Shown here one piece after another: positions 1-7,610 of a stretch of DNA of 35,399 nucleotides. The notes beneath the pieces are model-generated. The model saw nothing but the letters and a program-made list of their open reading frames with translations, was not told the origin of the DNA and did not search any database. The first letter of the stretch is position 1, and each line of letters opens with the position of its first letter. The stretch comes from CAZHAC01 sp964383855 (GTDB lineage Bacteria; Chloroflexota; Dormibacteria; Dormibacterales; Dormibacteraceae): contig CAYLIP010000025.1 of NCBI GenBank assembly GCA_964383855.1, forward strand, positions 1-35,399. The letters run 5' to 3'. A program made the position numbers and the translations under genes.

Positions 1-32
1 CACTGCGCCTGATTATCCTTTGCGACTGGTTT

Positions 33-52
33 CGGCCGGCCGGGACCGGCCG
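33..52 (-). terminator. GC hairpin after rsmI, no U-tract
   Basis: A perfect 7-bp inverted repeat (CGGCCGG / CCGGCCG, 6-nt loop) lies a few bases downstream of the rsmI stop codon on the minus strand. No T-run follows it, so it is not a classical intrinsic terminator. It may still end or protect the transcript. Confidence 0.4.
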
Positions 53-55
53 CCC

Positions 56-763
56 TCATAGGTCCTCGGCGCTTTTGCCCTCGTTGCCCTTGCCCTCGGT
101 GCCCTTGCCCGCCCGGTCGATCACGACCACGAACTCCCCACGCGGATTGAGCCGCCCCGCCACCTCGCCGGCGGTCCCGCGCAGAACCTCCTCGTGCAGC
201 TTGGTCAGCTCCCGGCAGACGGCCACCCGCCGCTCCGGGAGCACCTCCGCCAGCACCGACAGCGACTTCTGCACCCGGTAAGGCGAGTCGAAGACGACGG
301 TCATCCGCTCGCTCTCGCGCAGCGACTCGAAGAGGCGGCGCAGCTCGCCCGGCCGGCGGGGCAGGTAGCCGGCGAAGACGAAGCCGGGGCCGCCGAACCC
401 GCTGACGCTGACCGCGGCCGCCACCGAGCTCGGGCCCGGGATCGGCACCACGCCGTGGCCGGCCGCGACCGCCGCCTCCACCAGCCTCGATCCGGGATCG
501 GACACCCCGGGCGTGCCGGCATCGCTGACCAGCGCCACGTCGCCCGACTCGAGCGCGTCCAGGACCCGCTGGAGGGTCCGCCCCTCGACCGGCGCGCGGT
601 AGCTCAGCATGGGCTTGCGGATGGCGTGGCGGGCCAGTAGGCGGCCGGTCACCCGCGTGTCCTCGGCCGCGATGGCGGGGACCTCGGAGAGGATGCGGAG
701 CGCGCGGGCGGACAGGTCCTCCAGGTTGCCGATCGGCGTCGCGACCACGAAGAGGGTGCTCAA
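56..763 (-). CDS. rsmI: 16S rRNA (cytidine(1402)-2'-O)-methyltransferase RsmI
   Basis: A SAM-dependent tetrapyrrole-methylase-fold enzyme that 2'-O-methylates C1402 in the decoding centre of 16S rRNA. Visible family motifs are TPIGNLEDLS near the N terminus, AEDTR, SDAGTPGVSDPG and PGPSS. I start it at the TTG at 763, which forms a TTGA overlap with the dinG stop and gives 235 residues beginning (M)STLFVVATPIGN. An in-frame GTG at 793 would add ten residues that the family lacks. The last 17 or so residues are a Gly/Lys/Glu-rich tail encoded by a 15-bp tandem repeat and are not part of the fold. It is translationally coupled to the DinG-type helicase. The assignment is secure; only the start is open. 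Confidence 0.93.
   Translation of the reverse strand: MSTLFVVATPIGNLEDLSARALRILSEVPAIAAEDTRVTGRLLARHAIRKPMLSYRAPVEGRTLQRVLDALESGDVALVSDAGTPGVSDPGSRLVEAAVAAGHGVVPIPGPSSVAAAVSVSGFGGPGFVFAGYLPRRPGELRRLFESLRESERMTVVFDSPYRVQKSLSVLAEVLPERRVAVCRELTKLHEEVLRGTAGEVAGRLNPRGEFVVVIDRAGKGTEGKGNEGKSAEDL
75..110. repeat. 15-bp tandem repeat in the 3' end of rsmI
   Basis: Two near-identical 15-bp units (75-89 and 90-104, one mismatch) are followed by a 6-bp partial unit. They encode the repeated Gly-Lys-Gly-x-Glu pattern of the RsmI C-terminal tail. Such a repeat can change length by slippage without breaking the reading frame. Confidence 0.7.
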
Positions 764-3513
764 TGGCCGCTCAGCTGACCGGCCCCAACCCACTCCTCGA
801 CTTTCTGGCCGACCCGGTCGACCCGGCCCCGAAACTCCGATGCCCGGGGCAGCACCTCAAGGAAGGCGCGGCCGTAGTCCCGGGTCGAGATCCGGCTGTC
901 CAGGATCACCACCGCGCCCCGGTCGGTGTTCCGGCGGATCAGGCGGCCGAATCCCTGCTTCAGCCGCAGCGCGGCCAGGGGCAGCGAGTACTGCGAGAAG
1001 GAGTCGCGGACTCGCTCGGCCCGGGCTGCGAAGACGGGCTCGCTGGGCACCGGGAAGGGCAGCCTGACCACGACCACGCAGGAGAGCTGGTCGCCGGGGA
1101 CGTCGATGCCCTCCCAGAAGCTGGCGGTCCCCAGCAGCATGGCGCGGCGGCTCTCCGTGAAAGCGCGCAGGACCTGCCGGCGCTGTCCGTCGATGCCCTG
1201 GCCCAGGAGCAGCACCTCGTCCAGGTCGTGCCGGTGCCGGAGCGCTGTGTAGACCTCGCGCAGCTGCTGGTGCGAGGTGAAGAGCACCAGCGTCCGGCCG
1301 CCGATGCGGGAGGCGACGTCGGCGATGACCGACACCAGCATCGGCTCGAACTCGGGGTCCTGGGGCTCGGGGATGCCGGCGGGCAGGCAGACCAGGGCCT
1401 GCCGCAGGTAGTCGAAGGCCGACGGCAGGGCCAGGGTCTCGATCTCGTCCGGGCTGAGCCCGGCCCGCGAGCAGAAGTAGTCGAAGCTGCCGGCCACGGC
1501 AAGGGAGGCGGAGGTGAAGGCCACCGAGCGGCGCTCCGCGTAAACCTGCTCCCGGAGCAGGCTGCCGACGTCGATCGGCGCCGACCGGAGCAGCACGCTG
1601 CTGGTCCGGGCCAGCAGCGTGAACCAGTACACGAAGTTGGGATCGGGCTCGACCAGCCCGCAGGCGATCACGGCCGCGCTGTCGGAGATCCGGCCGCGGA
1701 TGATCTCGAGCTCGCGCAGGTCCTGGTCGGGGTCGTCGCCGGAAAGCCAGTCGCGGCCGGCCGAGACGGCGCGGCGCAGGTGGGCGTCGAGGGCGGCCAG
1801 CGCGGTGGCGGCGTCGCCCGCCAGCTCGCGGACCCTGACCCAGGATTCCTGCTCACGGATCGCCGCCGTCAGCCGCACGTTCTCGTCCCGCCGGTCCAGG
1901 TCGGCCAGGTGGGCGCGCACCCACTCCCCGGCGACCTGGAAGAGGAGGTCCACCCGCTCGCGGGCCCTGAGGACGGCCGGCCAGGCCTCCTCCAGTGCCG
2001 GCACCACGCCGGCGGCGCCGAAGCGGGGCTGGAGCAGGATCTCGGCGACGAGGCCGCTGCGGCGGCCGGCGTCCTCCTGGGCGAGGCGCGCGAGCAGGGC
2101 GAGCAGCCCGCTGCCGTCCACCTCCTGGCGCAGGCCCTGGGTGGCCGCGTCCTCCAGGTGATGGGCCTCGTCGACGACCAGGTGCTCGAAGGCGGGCAGA
2201 ATCCCGCCCTGGGTGTTGGCGTCGGCCAGCAGCAGCGCATGGTTGACGACCACGATGTCGGCCTTCTCGGCCGTCGCCCGGGCTCGGTGCACGAAGCAGT
2301 CGTCCTCGGTGCAGTGAAGGCCCAGGCAGTCGAGCGGGTCGGAGGCGACGCGGGCCCAGAAGACCTCCTCCCGGCCCTGCAGGCGCAGCTCGGAGCGGTC
2401 GCCGGTCTCGGTCTGGTGGAGCCAGACCATCACCTTGAGCTTGAACCGCAGCTCGTCCTCGTCGCTGCACCGCTCTCCCAGGTAGCGGCGCCAGCGGCGC
2501 AGGGAGACGTAGTTGGGGCGGCCCTTCAGGAGGCAGGCCTCGAAATCCCAGGGCAGCCACGCCCGGAGAGCCGGGAGATCCTTGGCGATCAGCTGCTCCT
2601 GGAGCGTGTGCGTGTAGGTCGAGATCACGACCCGCTCCCCCCGCCGCACGGCGCGCGCGATGGCTGGGACCAGGTAGGCGAGGCTCTTTCCGGTCCCGGT
2701 GCCGGCCTCCACCACCAGCCTGCCGCCGCGGCCCATCACCTGCGCCACCGCCCGCAGCATCTGCTGCTGGGCTTCCCGGTGCTCGTAGTCGGGAAGCGAC
2801 TCGGCCAGCGGCCCGTCGGGTCCCAGGAGGCCGGCCAGGTAGGCGGGGTCGTCCTCGGCGGCGCGGCGGCGGGGCCCGCCGGCCAGGACCTCCGAGATGG
2901 CGGCGTCCTCGCGGGTGGCCTGCGGACCGGGCGCCGCCAGCGCGTCGGCGAAGAAGACGGCCGTGGGCCAGCCGTAGGGCGCCACCAGCGCCAGCATCTT
3001 CTCCTTCAGCGCCTCGTCGAGCATCGCCGCCTCCTCGCGCAGCCGGAGGAAGAGCTGGCGGGTCGCGTCGGCGTCGTCCAGGGCCCGGTGGGGGCGGGGC
3101 TGCTCCAGCCCCAGCTCGGCGGCCAGCATGGGAAGGCTGTGGCTGGGCGCGTTGGGCATCAGGATGCGCGCGATGTGCAGCGTGTCGATCAGGCCGCGGC
3201 CTGGCTCCCACATCGAGGCGGCGGACAGGAAGTCGAGGTCGAGGCCGGCGCCGTGGCCGACCACCTGCCGGTCGGCGCAGAAGCGGATCAGCTCCTCGAG
3301 CACGGCGGCCGGGGGCGGCGCCGAGCGCAGGTCGTCGTTCCGGATGCCCGTGAGCCGGGCCACCGGCTCCGGTATGCGGCGCCCGGGATTGGCGAACCGC
3401 TCCAGCCGGCCCGTGACCTCGGCGTCCCGGAAGGCGACGGCGCCGACCTCGATCACCCCGTCGCGGCTCGGATCGAGCCCGGTCGTCTCCAGGTCGAGGG
3501 CGACGTACTCCAC
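760..3513 (-). CDS. dinG: DnaQ-like exonuclease / DinG-family helicase fusion
   Basis: A 917-residue fusion like B. subtilis DinG (about 930 aa). Residues 1-165 form a DEDDh 3'-5' exonuclease: ALDLETTGLD at 5-14, GHGAGLD near 86-92, HRALDDAD at 142-149. The rest is an XPD/DinG superfamily 2 helicase with Walker A EAGTGTGKS at 269-277 and DEAH at 448-451. A C-terminal motif reads QGFGRLIRR. Cysteines at about 327, 396, 401 and 406 are spaced like the Fe-S ligands of E. coli DinG, so an iron-sulfur cluster is plausible, unlike in B. subtilis DinG; this is inference. Its likely role is unwinding or degrading damaged or R-loop DNA. It starts at GTG, 9 nt after a TAGAAT box, and rsmI follows with a 4-nt overlap. 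Confidence 0.9.
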   Translation of the reverse strand: MEYVALDLETTGLDPSRDGVIEVGAVAFRDAEVTGRLERFANPGRRIPEPVARLTGIRNDDLRSAPPPAAVLEELIRFCADRQVVGHGAGLDLDFLSAASMWEPGRGLIDTLHIARILMPNAPSHSLPMLAAELGLEQPRPHRALDDADATRQLFLRLREEAAMLDEALKEKMLALVAPYGWPTAVFFADALAAPGPQATREDAAISEVLAGGPRRRAAEDDPAYLAGLLGPDGPLAESLPDYEHREAQQQMLRAVAQVMGRGGRLVVEAGTGTGKSLAYLVPAIARAVRRGERVVISTYTHTLQEQLIAKDLPALRAWLPWDFEACLLKGRPNYVSLRRWRRYLGERCSDEDELRFKLKVMVWLHQTETGDRSELRLQGREEVFWARVASDPLDCLGLHCTEDDCFVHRARATAEKADIVVVNHALLLADANTQGGILPAFEHLVVDEAHHLEDAATQGLRQEVDGSGLLALLARLAQEDAGRRSGLVAEILLQPRFGAAGVVPALEEAWPAVLRARERVDLLFQVAGEWVRAHLADLDRRDENVRLTAAIREQESWVRVRELAGDAATALAALDAHLRRAVSAGRDWLSGDDPDQDLRELEIIRGRISDSAAVIACGLVEPDPNFVYWFTLLARTSSVLLRSAPIDVGSLLREQVYAERRSVAFTSASLAVAGSFDYFCSRAGLSPDEIETLALPSAFDYLRQALVCLPAGIPEPQDPEFEPMLVSVIADVASRIGGRTLVLFTSHQQLREVYTALRHRHDLDEVLLLGQGIDGQRRQVLRAFTESRRAMLLGTASFWEGIDVPGDQLSCVVVVRLPFPVPSEPVFAARAERVRDSFSQYSLPLAALRLKQGFGRLIRRNTDRGAVVILDSRISTRDYGRAFLEVLPRASEFRGRVDRVGQKVEEWVGAGQLSGH

Positions 3514-3522
3514 GGCGCCCGG

Positions 3523-3528
3523 ATTCTA
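3523..3528 (-). promoter_or_regulatory. -10-like box for dinG-rsmI
   Basis: On the minus strand TAGAAT ends 9 nt before the dinG GTG. I see no convincing -35. The short distance implies a transcript with a leader of only a few bases. Confidence 0.45.
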
Positions 3529-3547
3529 GGTCGATGCGCTAAGAGGC

Positions 3548-3575
3548 TTGGGTTCGCCGACTCAACTTGTATAGT
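3548..3575 (+). promoter_or_regulatory. Promoter of the AAA+ ATPase gene
   Basis: TTGGGT (3548-3553), a 16-bp spacer and TATAGT (3570-3575) resemble a housekeeping sigma promoter. The GTG start codon comes 11 nt after the -10, so the predicted mRNA has almost no 5' leader, and no ribosome-binding site fits in between. Confidence 0.55.
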
Positions 3576-3586
3576 TCCGTCCCGCC

Positions 3587-4900
3587 GTGAAGTCTGGGAC
3601 TACCGCCTCGCCCGCCAAGCTGGAGGACACGGGTCTTCGAAAGGACCTGGTGGCCAGCCTGCTGCTGCGGACGATCGCCTATGCCGACCAGCTGAGCGGC
3701 GCCGCCCTCGAGGCCCGGATCGGGCTTCCCTTCGAGGTCCTCCAGCCGCTCATCGAGGAGTTCCAGCGGGCCCAGATGATGGACACGGTCGGGTTCGCCA
3801 ACGAGGCCGGCCTGGACGGGCGGCCGATCCCGGTCCGGATGATGTACACGGTGAGCTCGGCCGGCCGCCAGCGCGCGGCCGAGATGTCCGCCGTCCAGAC
3901 CCGCTACATGGGGCCCTGCCCGATCCGCTACGAGGACTACCTCGACCTCGTGCGCTCGCAGGTCGCGGCCAAGGCGCACATAACCGACTCGATGCTGAAG
4001 AAGGCCCTCGGCGAGCTCCAGCTCGAGCAGCACATCATCGACCAGATCGGCGGCGCCATGATCTCGCGCTCGTCGCTCTTCATCTTCGGCGCCCCCGGCA
4101 ACGGCAAGTCGACCATCACCGAGCGCATGGCGCTCCTGATGGGGAACCCGATCGAGGTCCCGCACGCGGTCGCCGTGGGCGACGAGATCATCCGGGTGAT
4201 CGATCCCGTCTACCACCGCATGGCCGAGGGCGAGCAGCCCCAGGACCGGCGGCTGGTCAAGATCGAGCGACCGGTGGTCACCGTGGGCGGCGAGCTGAAG
4301 ATGAACCAGCTCGACCTCACCTACGACGCCGCCAACCGCTACTACGAGGCGCCCCTCCACTGGAAGGCGAATGCCGGCGTGTTCGTGATCGACGACTTCG
4401 GCCGCCAGGAGGTGCCGCCGATGCGGCTTCTGAACCGGTTCATCGTCCCCATGGAGAAGAAGATCGACTACCTCGACCTCTCCGCCTCGGGCCGGAAGAT
4501 CGAGCTGCCCTTCCTCAGCCAGGTCGTCTTCTCGACCAACCTGTCGCCGGCTTCGCTGGTCGACGAGGCCTTCCTGCGCCGCATGGCCTACAAGATCGGG
4601 GTCTCCAACCCGACGCCCGAGGCGTTCACCAAGATCCTGCGATACGAGTGCGACCGCAACAACGTGCCCTGGGTGCCGCAGGCGGTGCCCTACCTGCTGC
4701 AGCTCTACACCAAGGACAAGCGGCCGCTGCGCGGGTCGCATCCCCGCGCCATCATCAGCCGTTTGGTCGACTTCGCGGCCTACCGCGAGCACGCCGCCGT
4801 GCTCACTCCGCAGACCCTGCAGGAGGCCTACGAGGCCTGCTTCCACGCCGCTCTCGGCGGGGTGACCGAGGAGGACTGGGCGGCCCCGGCCGCACACTGA
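3587..4900 (+). CDS. AAA+ ATPase of an uncharacterised family with N-terminal winged helix
   Basis: 437 residues. Residues about 18-105 look like a winged-helix module, including a DGRPIPVRMMYTVSSAGRQR strand-turn region. An AAA+ core follows: Walker A GAPGNGKS near 167-174, Walker B VFVIDDFGR near 265-273, a sensor-1-like stretch VVFSTNLSP, and an arginine-rich segment FLRRMAYK. I recall this family (helix-turn-helix plus AAA+, with PVVTVGGEL and FYEAPL-like segments) as widespread but unassigned; no function is claimed. The gene is alone on the plus strand, divergent from dinG and convergent with plsC. It starts at GTG, just after a -10 box. It is cytoplasmic, with no signal or membrane segment. 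Confidence 0.8.
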   Translation: MKSGTTASPAKLEDTGLRKDLVASLLLRTIAYADQLSGAALEARIGLPFEVLQPLIEEFQRAQMMDTVGFANEAGLDGRPIPVRMMYTVSSAGRQRAAEMSAVQTRYMGPCPIRYEDYLDLVRSQVAAKAHITDSMLKKALGELQLEQHIIDQIGGAMISRSSLFIFGAPGNGKSTITERMALLMGNPIEVPHAVAVGDEIIRVIDPVYHRMAEGEQPQDRRLVKIERPVVTVGGELKMNQLDLTYDAANRYYEAPLHWKANAGVFVIDDFGRQEVPPMRLLNRFIVPMEKKIDYLDLSASGRKIELPFLSQVVFSTNLSPASLVDEAFLRRMAYKIGVSNPTPEAFTKILRYECDRNNVPWVPQAVPYLLQLYTKDKRPLRGSHPRAIISRLVDFAAYREHAAVLTPQTLQEAYEACFHAALGGVTEEDWAAPAAH

Positions 4901-4912
4901 GCGGCGGCCTGC

Positions 4913-4938
4913 CCCGACTCTGCCGAGGAGGCATCGGG
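4913..4938. terminator. Bulged hairpin between convergent genes
   Basis: Between the stop of the AAA+ gene and the stop of plsC, CCCGA (4913-4917) pairs with TCGGG (4934-4938), and inside it TGCC (4921-4924) pairs with GGCA (4930-4933), with a 3-nt bulge. The position fits a bidirectional terminator. Neither side has a U-tract. Confidence 0.4.
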
Positions 4939-4946
4939 AGCCCGGC

Positions 4947-5630
4947 TCAGCCGTAGACGCGCAGGTCGTCGACTCGGGCCCGCCAGGCGTCGAGGTCGGC
5001 GTACTCGCCCCGCAGCCCCTCGGGCAGCAGCTCGGCGATGCCGAGCATGATCGCGTCCGCCGCCGCCTGGGGCTCGACCCGCGAGCCGTCCGGGCGCTCG
5101 CGGGCAACCCGAAAGGGGCGGCCAAAGGTCAGCGAGACCGGCACCCGCTTCGGGAACCGGGCCGACTTGGGAAAGCAGGTGCGGGTCCCCGCCAGCGCGG
5201 CCGGGACGACCGGGGCCCCTGAGCGCATGGCGATGAATCCCGCTCCCGGCTCCGGCCGGCGGAGCCCGCCCGCGTCGACCCGGGTCCCCTCCGGGTAGAC
5301 GATCAGCAGCTCCCCGCGCTGAAGGGTTTCGAAGACCCGCTTCAGGGCACGCCGGTCGGCGGAGTGGCGGACGATCGGGAAGGCGTGGTAGGTGGTGAAC
5401 AGCCAGCGTTCGAAGGGGCCCTTCTCGAAGAGCTCGGACTTGCCCAGGCTCCAGCTGTCGGGGCGGGGCAGGAACCCGGGCAGGATGGCGGTGTCGATCG
5501 CCGACATGTGGTTGGAGCAGACCAGCACGCCGCCTTCGCGGGGCACGTTCTCGGCGCCGCGCAGCTTCCAGAGCCCGACCAGGTAGACGTGGACGATGAA
5601 GCGGAGGAGCCCGCGCAGAAAGGCGTACAT
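4947..5630 (-). CDS. plsC: 1-acyl-sn-glycerol-3-phosphate acyltransferase (PlsC family)
   Basis: 227 residues. It transfers an acyl chain to lysophosphatidic acid to make phosphatidic acid at the inner face of the membrane. Motif I is NHMSAID (the HX4D catalytic pair) near residues 40-46, and motif III is YPEGTR. A hydrophobic N-terminal segment (FLRGLLRFIVHVYLVGL) can anchor it. The ATG follows the cmk stop as TGATG, so the two are translationally coupled. The order cmk-plsC is common in Gram-positive genomes. Substrate preference cannot be read from the sequence. Confidence 0.9.
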   Translation of the reverse strand: MYAFLRGLLRFIVHVYLVGLWKLRGAENVPREGGVLVCSNHMSAIDTAILPGFLPRPDSWSLGKSELFEKGPFERWLFTTYHAFPIVRHSADRRALKRVFETLQRGELLIVYPEGTRVDAGGLRRPEPGAGFIAMRSGAPVVPAALAGTRTCFPKSARFPKRVPVSLTFGRPFRVARERPDGSRVEPQAAADAIMLGIAELLPEGLRGEYADLDAWRARVDDLRVYG

Positions 5631-6241
5631 CAGCCGCCGACCACCTCGAGGACGCGCGCCACCACCCCGTCCAGGTCGAGGCCGTCGGTGTCGATCACCG
5701 CCGCATCCTCGGCGGCCCGCAGCGGCGCCACCGTGCGCTGGCTGTCCATCCGGTCGCGCTCGATCACCTCGACGCGCATCTTCTCCGCGTCCACCGGCTG
5801 GCCACGCGCCTCCAGCTGGGCGGCGCGCCGCCGCACCCGCTCCTCCAGGCTGGCGGTGAGGAAGAACTTGTGGTCGGCGTCCGGGAAGACGACGGTGCCG
5901 ATGTCGCGGCCCGCCATGACGACGCCGCCGCGGGCCATCCGGCGCTGCTCGGCGACCATGGCCAGGCGGACGCCGGCCACCTTGGCGACGCGGCTGACGA
6001 CCTCGGAGATGCGGGGCTCGTAGACCCGTTCGGTGACCTCCTCGCCGTCGACCCAGACCCGCCGCCCGTCGACCCGCACGGCGAGGTGGTTGGCGAGGGC
6101 GGCCAGGGCGGCGCCGTCGCCCACGTCGACGCCGCGCTCGAGGGCGGTTTCGGCCACCGCCCGGTACATCAGGCCGGTGTCCACGAAGGGCAGGCCGAGC
6201 GCCTCGGCAACCCGGCGGCCGACCGCCGACTTGCCCGAGGC
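5630..6241 (-). CDS. cmk: Cytidylate kinase (5' end lost in assembly gap)
   Basis: Phosphorylates CMP and dCMP to the diphosphates. The visible part begins inside the P-loop (ASGKSAVGRR) and runs 203 residues to the stop. It contains DTGLMYRAVA (NMP-binding region), GRDIGTVVFPDADHKFFLTA and RDRMDSQRTVAPLRAAEDA, all typical of bacterial Cmk. The first residues, normally close to MIIAIDGPA, fall in the N-run; ATGATC copies at its far edge (6342-6347 and 6377-6382, minus strand) are candidate starts. Judging from the family only about 15-25 nt of coding sequence is missing, far less than the 100 N shown. It lies between rluB and plsC in one operon. Confidence 0.92.
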   Translation of the reverse strand, partial: ASGKSAVGRRVAEALGLPFVDTGLMYRAVAETALERGVDVGDGAALAALANHLAVRVDGRRVWVDGEEVTERVYEPRISEVVSRVAKVAGVRLAMVAEQRRMARGGVVMAGRDIGTVVFPDADHKFFLTASLEERVRRRAAQLEARGQPVDAEKMRVEVIERDRMDSQRTVAPLRAAEDAAVIDTDGLDLDGVVARVLEVVGG

Positions 6242-6341
6242 NNNNNNNNNNNNNNNNNNNNNNNNNNNNNNNNNNNNNNNNNNNNNNNNNNNNNNNNNNN
6301 NNNNNNNNNNNNNNNNNNNNNNNNNNNNNNNNNNNNNNNNN
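6242..6341. other. Assembly gap (100 N) inside cmk
   Basis: A fixed-length N-run, so the length is a placeholder. It separates the P-loop of Cmk from its start codon. Confidence 0.98.
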
Positions 6342-6391
6342 GATCATCCCGCTCGCTCCCGCTCGCGGCCGGCGATGATCATCCCGCTCGC
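6342..6391. repeat. 15-bp direct repeat at the contig edge, cmk start region
   Basis: The 15-mer beginning GATCATCCC occurs at 6342-6356 and again at 6377-6391 (period 35). On the minus strand each copy contains ATGATC. The rluB-proximal copy reads ATG ATC ATC GCC (M-I-I-A, the expected Cmk start) and overlaps the rluB stop as ATGA, but that frame reaches a TGA after 12 codons. The copy next to the gap stays open. This is either a true duplication or an assembly artefact at the contig end. Confidence 0.7.
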
Positions 6392-7116
6392 AGCCCGGCG
6401 GCCGCCCGCAGGGCGTCCACCTCGCCGCCGCGCAAGCGCCTGGTCGACCCCTCCTTGAGCCGCCCCAGCCGGATGGGGCCGAAGGCCGTTCGGCGGAGCG
6501 CGCGCACCTCGTGCCCGACCGCCTCCAGCATGCGGCGGACCTGCCGGTTCCGCCCCTCCCGGATCACCACCCTCAGTGTGCTGGCCCCGGCCGCCGAGCC
6601 GATCACCTCGACCTCCGCCGGCGCCGTGCGGCCGTCCTCGAGCTCGATCCCGCCCCTCAGCGCGCGCAGGTCTCCCTCGGACGGCACGCCCCGCACCACC
6701 GCCTCGTACTCCTTGGCGACCTTGTGCCGGGGATGCGCGAGCCGGTTGGCCAGCTCGCCGTCGTCGGTCACCAGCAGCAGGCCCCTGGTGTCGGCGTCCA
6801 GGCGTCCGACGTAGAAGAGACGGCGCCCGCCGGTGTGCTCGCCGAGCAGGTCGTAGATGGTCGGCCGCCCTCGCGGGTCGCTGGCCGTGACCACGAACCC
6901 GGCCGGCTTGTTGAGGGCGAGGTAGGCGTGTCCGGCGGCCGGCTCGACCGCGGCGCCGTCGATCGTGACGCGGTCGACGGCGGGATCGACCAGGCGGCCC
7001 GCGGCGGGCGGGCGGCGGCCGTTGACGAGCACCCGGCCGGAGGCGATCAGCTCGTCGGCGGCGCGGCGCGAAGCCACGCCGGAACGCGCCAGGTAGCGGT
7101 TCAGGCGCTCTGCCAC
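6379..7116 (-). CDS. rluB: rRNA pseudouridine synthase, RluB/RsuA family
   Basis: 245 residues. An N-terminal S4 RNA-binding domain (ERLNRYLARSGVASRRAADE, residues about 3-22) is followed by an RsuA-type catalytic domain. That domain has GRLDADTRGLLLVTDDG (catalytic Asp) and the C-terminal EGRNRQVRRML signature. It isomerises a uridine in 23S (RluB) or 16S (RsuA) rRNA; the scpA-scpB-rluB-cmk context favours RluB. I use the GTG at 7116, which overlaps scpB by 16 nt and begins the S4 domain correctly. The stop overlaps a candidate cmk ATG. Confidence 0.9.
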   Translation of the reverse strand: MAERLNRYLARSGVASRRAADELIASGRVLVNGRRPPAAGRLVDPAVDRVTIDGAAVEPAAGHAYLALNKPAGFVVTASDPRGRPTIYDLLGEHTGGRRLFYVGRLDADTRGLLLVTDDGELANRLAHPRHKVAKEYEAVVRGVPSEGDLRALRGGIELEDGRTAPAEVEVIGSAAGASTLRVVIREGRNRQVRRMLEAVGHEVRALRRTAFGPIRLGRLKEGSTRRLRGGEVDALRAAAGLRAG

Positions 7117-7610
7117 TGCTCGGGCGAAGGCAGCTGATCGAGCGACTCCAGGCCCATGACCTGGAGGAAGCGCATGGTGGTGCCGTAGAGCTTGGGCTGG
7201 CCCGGCCCGGAGCCGCGACCGACCTCGGCGACCAGGTTGCGGAGCTCGAGGTTGGCGAGCACGCTGTCGCAGTTCACGCCGCGGATCTCCTCCACCCGCG
7301 AGCGGGCGACCGGCTGGTTGAAGGCGACTATGGCCAGCGTCTCGTAGGCGGCGGGTGAGAGCTTGCCCGTGACCTCGGGCCGGAGCGCGCGCCGCACAGC
7401 CGCCGAGAACTGCGGCCGCGTTGCCATCAGGACCTGGTCGCCGTGCCGCTGCACCATCAGGGCGTGGCCTTCGAGGCCACGGCGAAGCTCGTCCAGCGCC
7501 TGCTCGACGGCGACCCTGTCCGAGTCGGTGGCGGCCTGCAGCTCGCGCAGCTTGAGAGGCCGGTTGGAGGAGAAGAGGATCGCCTCCAGGGCGTTGGCCA
7601 GCTCGCTCAC
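7101..7610 (-). CDS. scpB: Segregation and condensation protein B
   Basis: 169 residues with two winged-helix domains: LANALEAILFSSNRPLKLRE at the N terminus and AYETLAIVAFNQPVARSRVE in the middle, both family-typical. ScpB dimers bind the kleisin ScpA and regulate the SMC condensin that compacts and segregates the chromosome. The GTG start overlaps the scpA stop as GTGA. The SMC gene is not in the window. Confidence 0.95.
   Translation of the reverse strand: MSELANALEAILFSSNRPLKLRELQAATDSDRVAVEQALDELRRGLEGHALMVQRHGDQVLMATRPQFSAAVRRALRPEVTGKLSPAAYETLAIVAFNQPVARSRVEEIRGVNCDSVLANLELRNLVAEVGRGSGPGQPKLYGTTMRFLQVMGLESLDQLPSPEQWQSA

Noticed and set aside
763..4956. A 1397-codon open frame on the plus strand
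   Set aside because: It is antisense to dinG and runs on into another frame of the AAA+ gene. High-GC DNA leaves such frames open; its translation has no domain character and both overlapped genes are certain.
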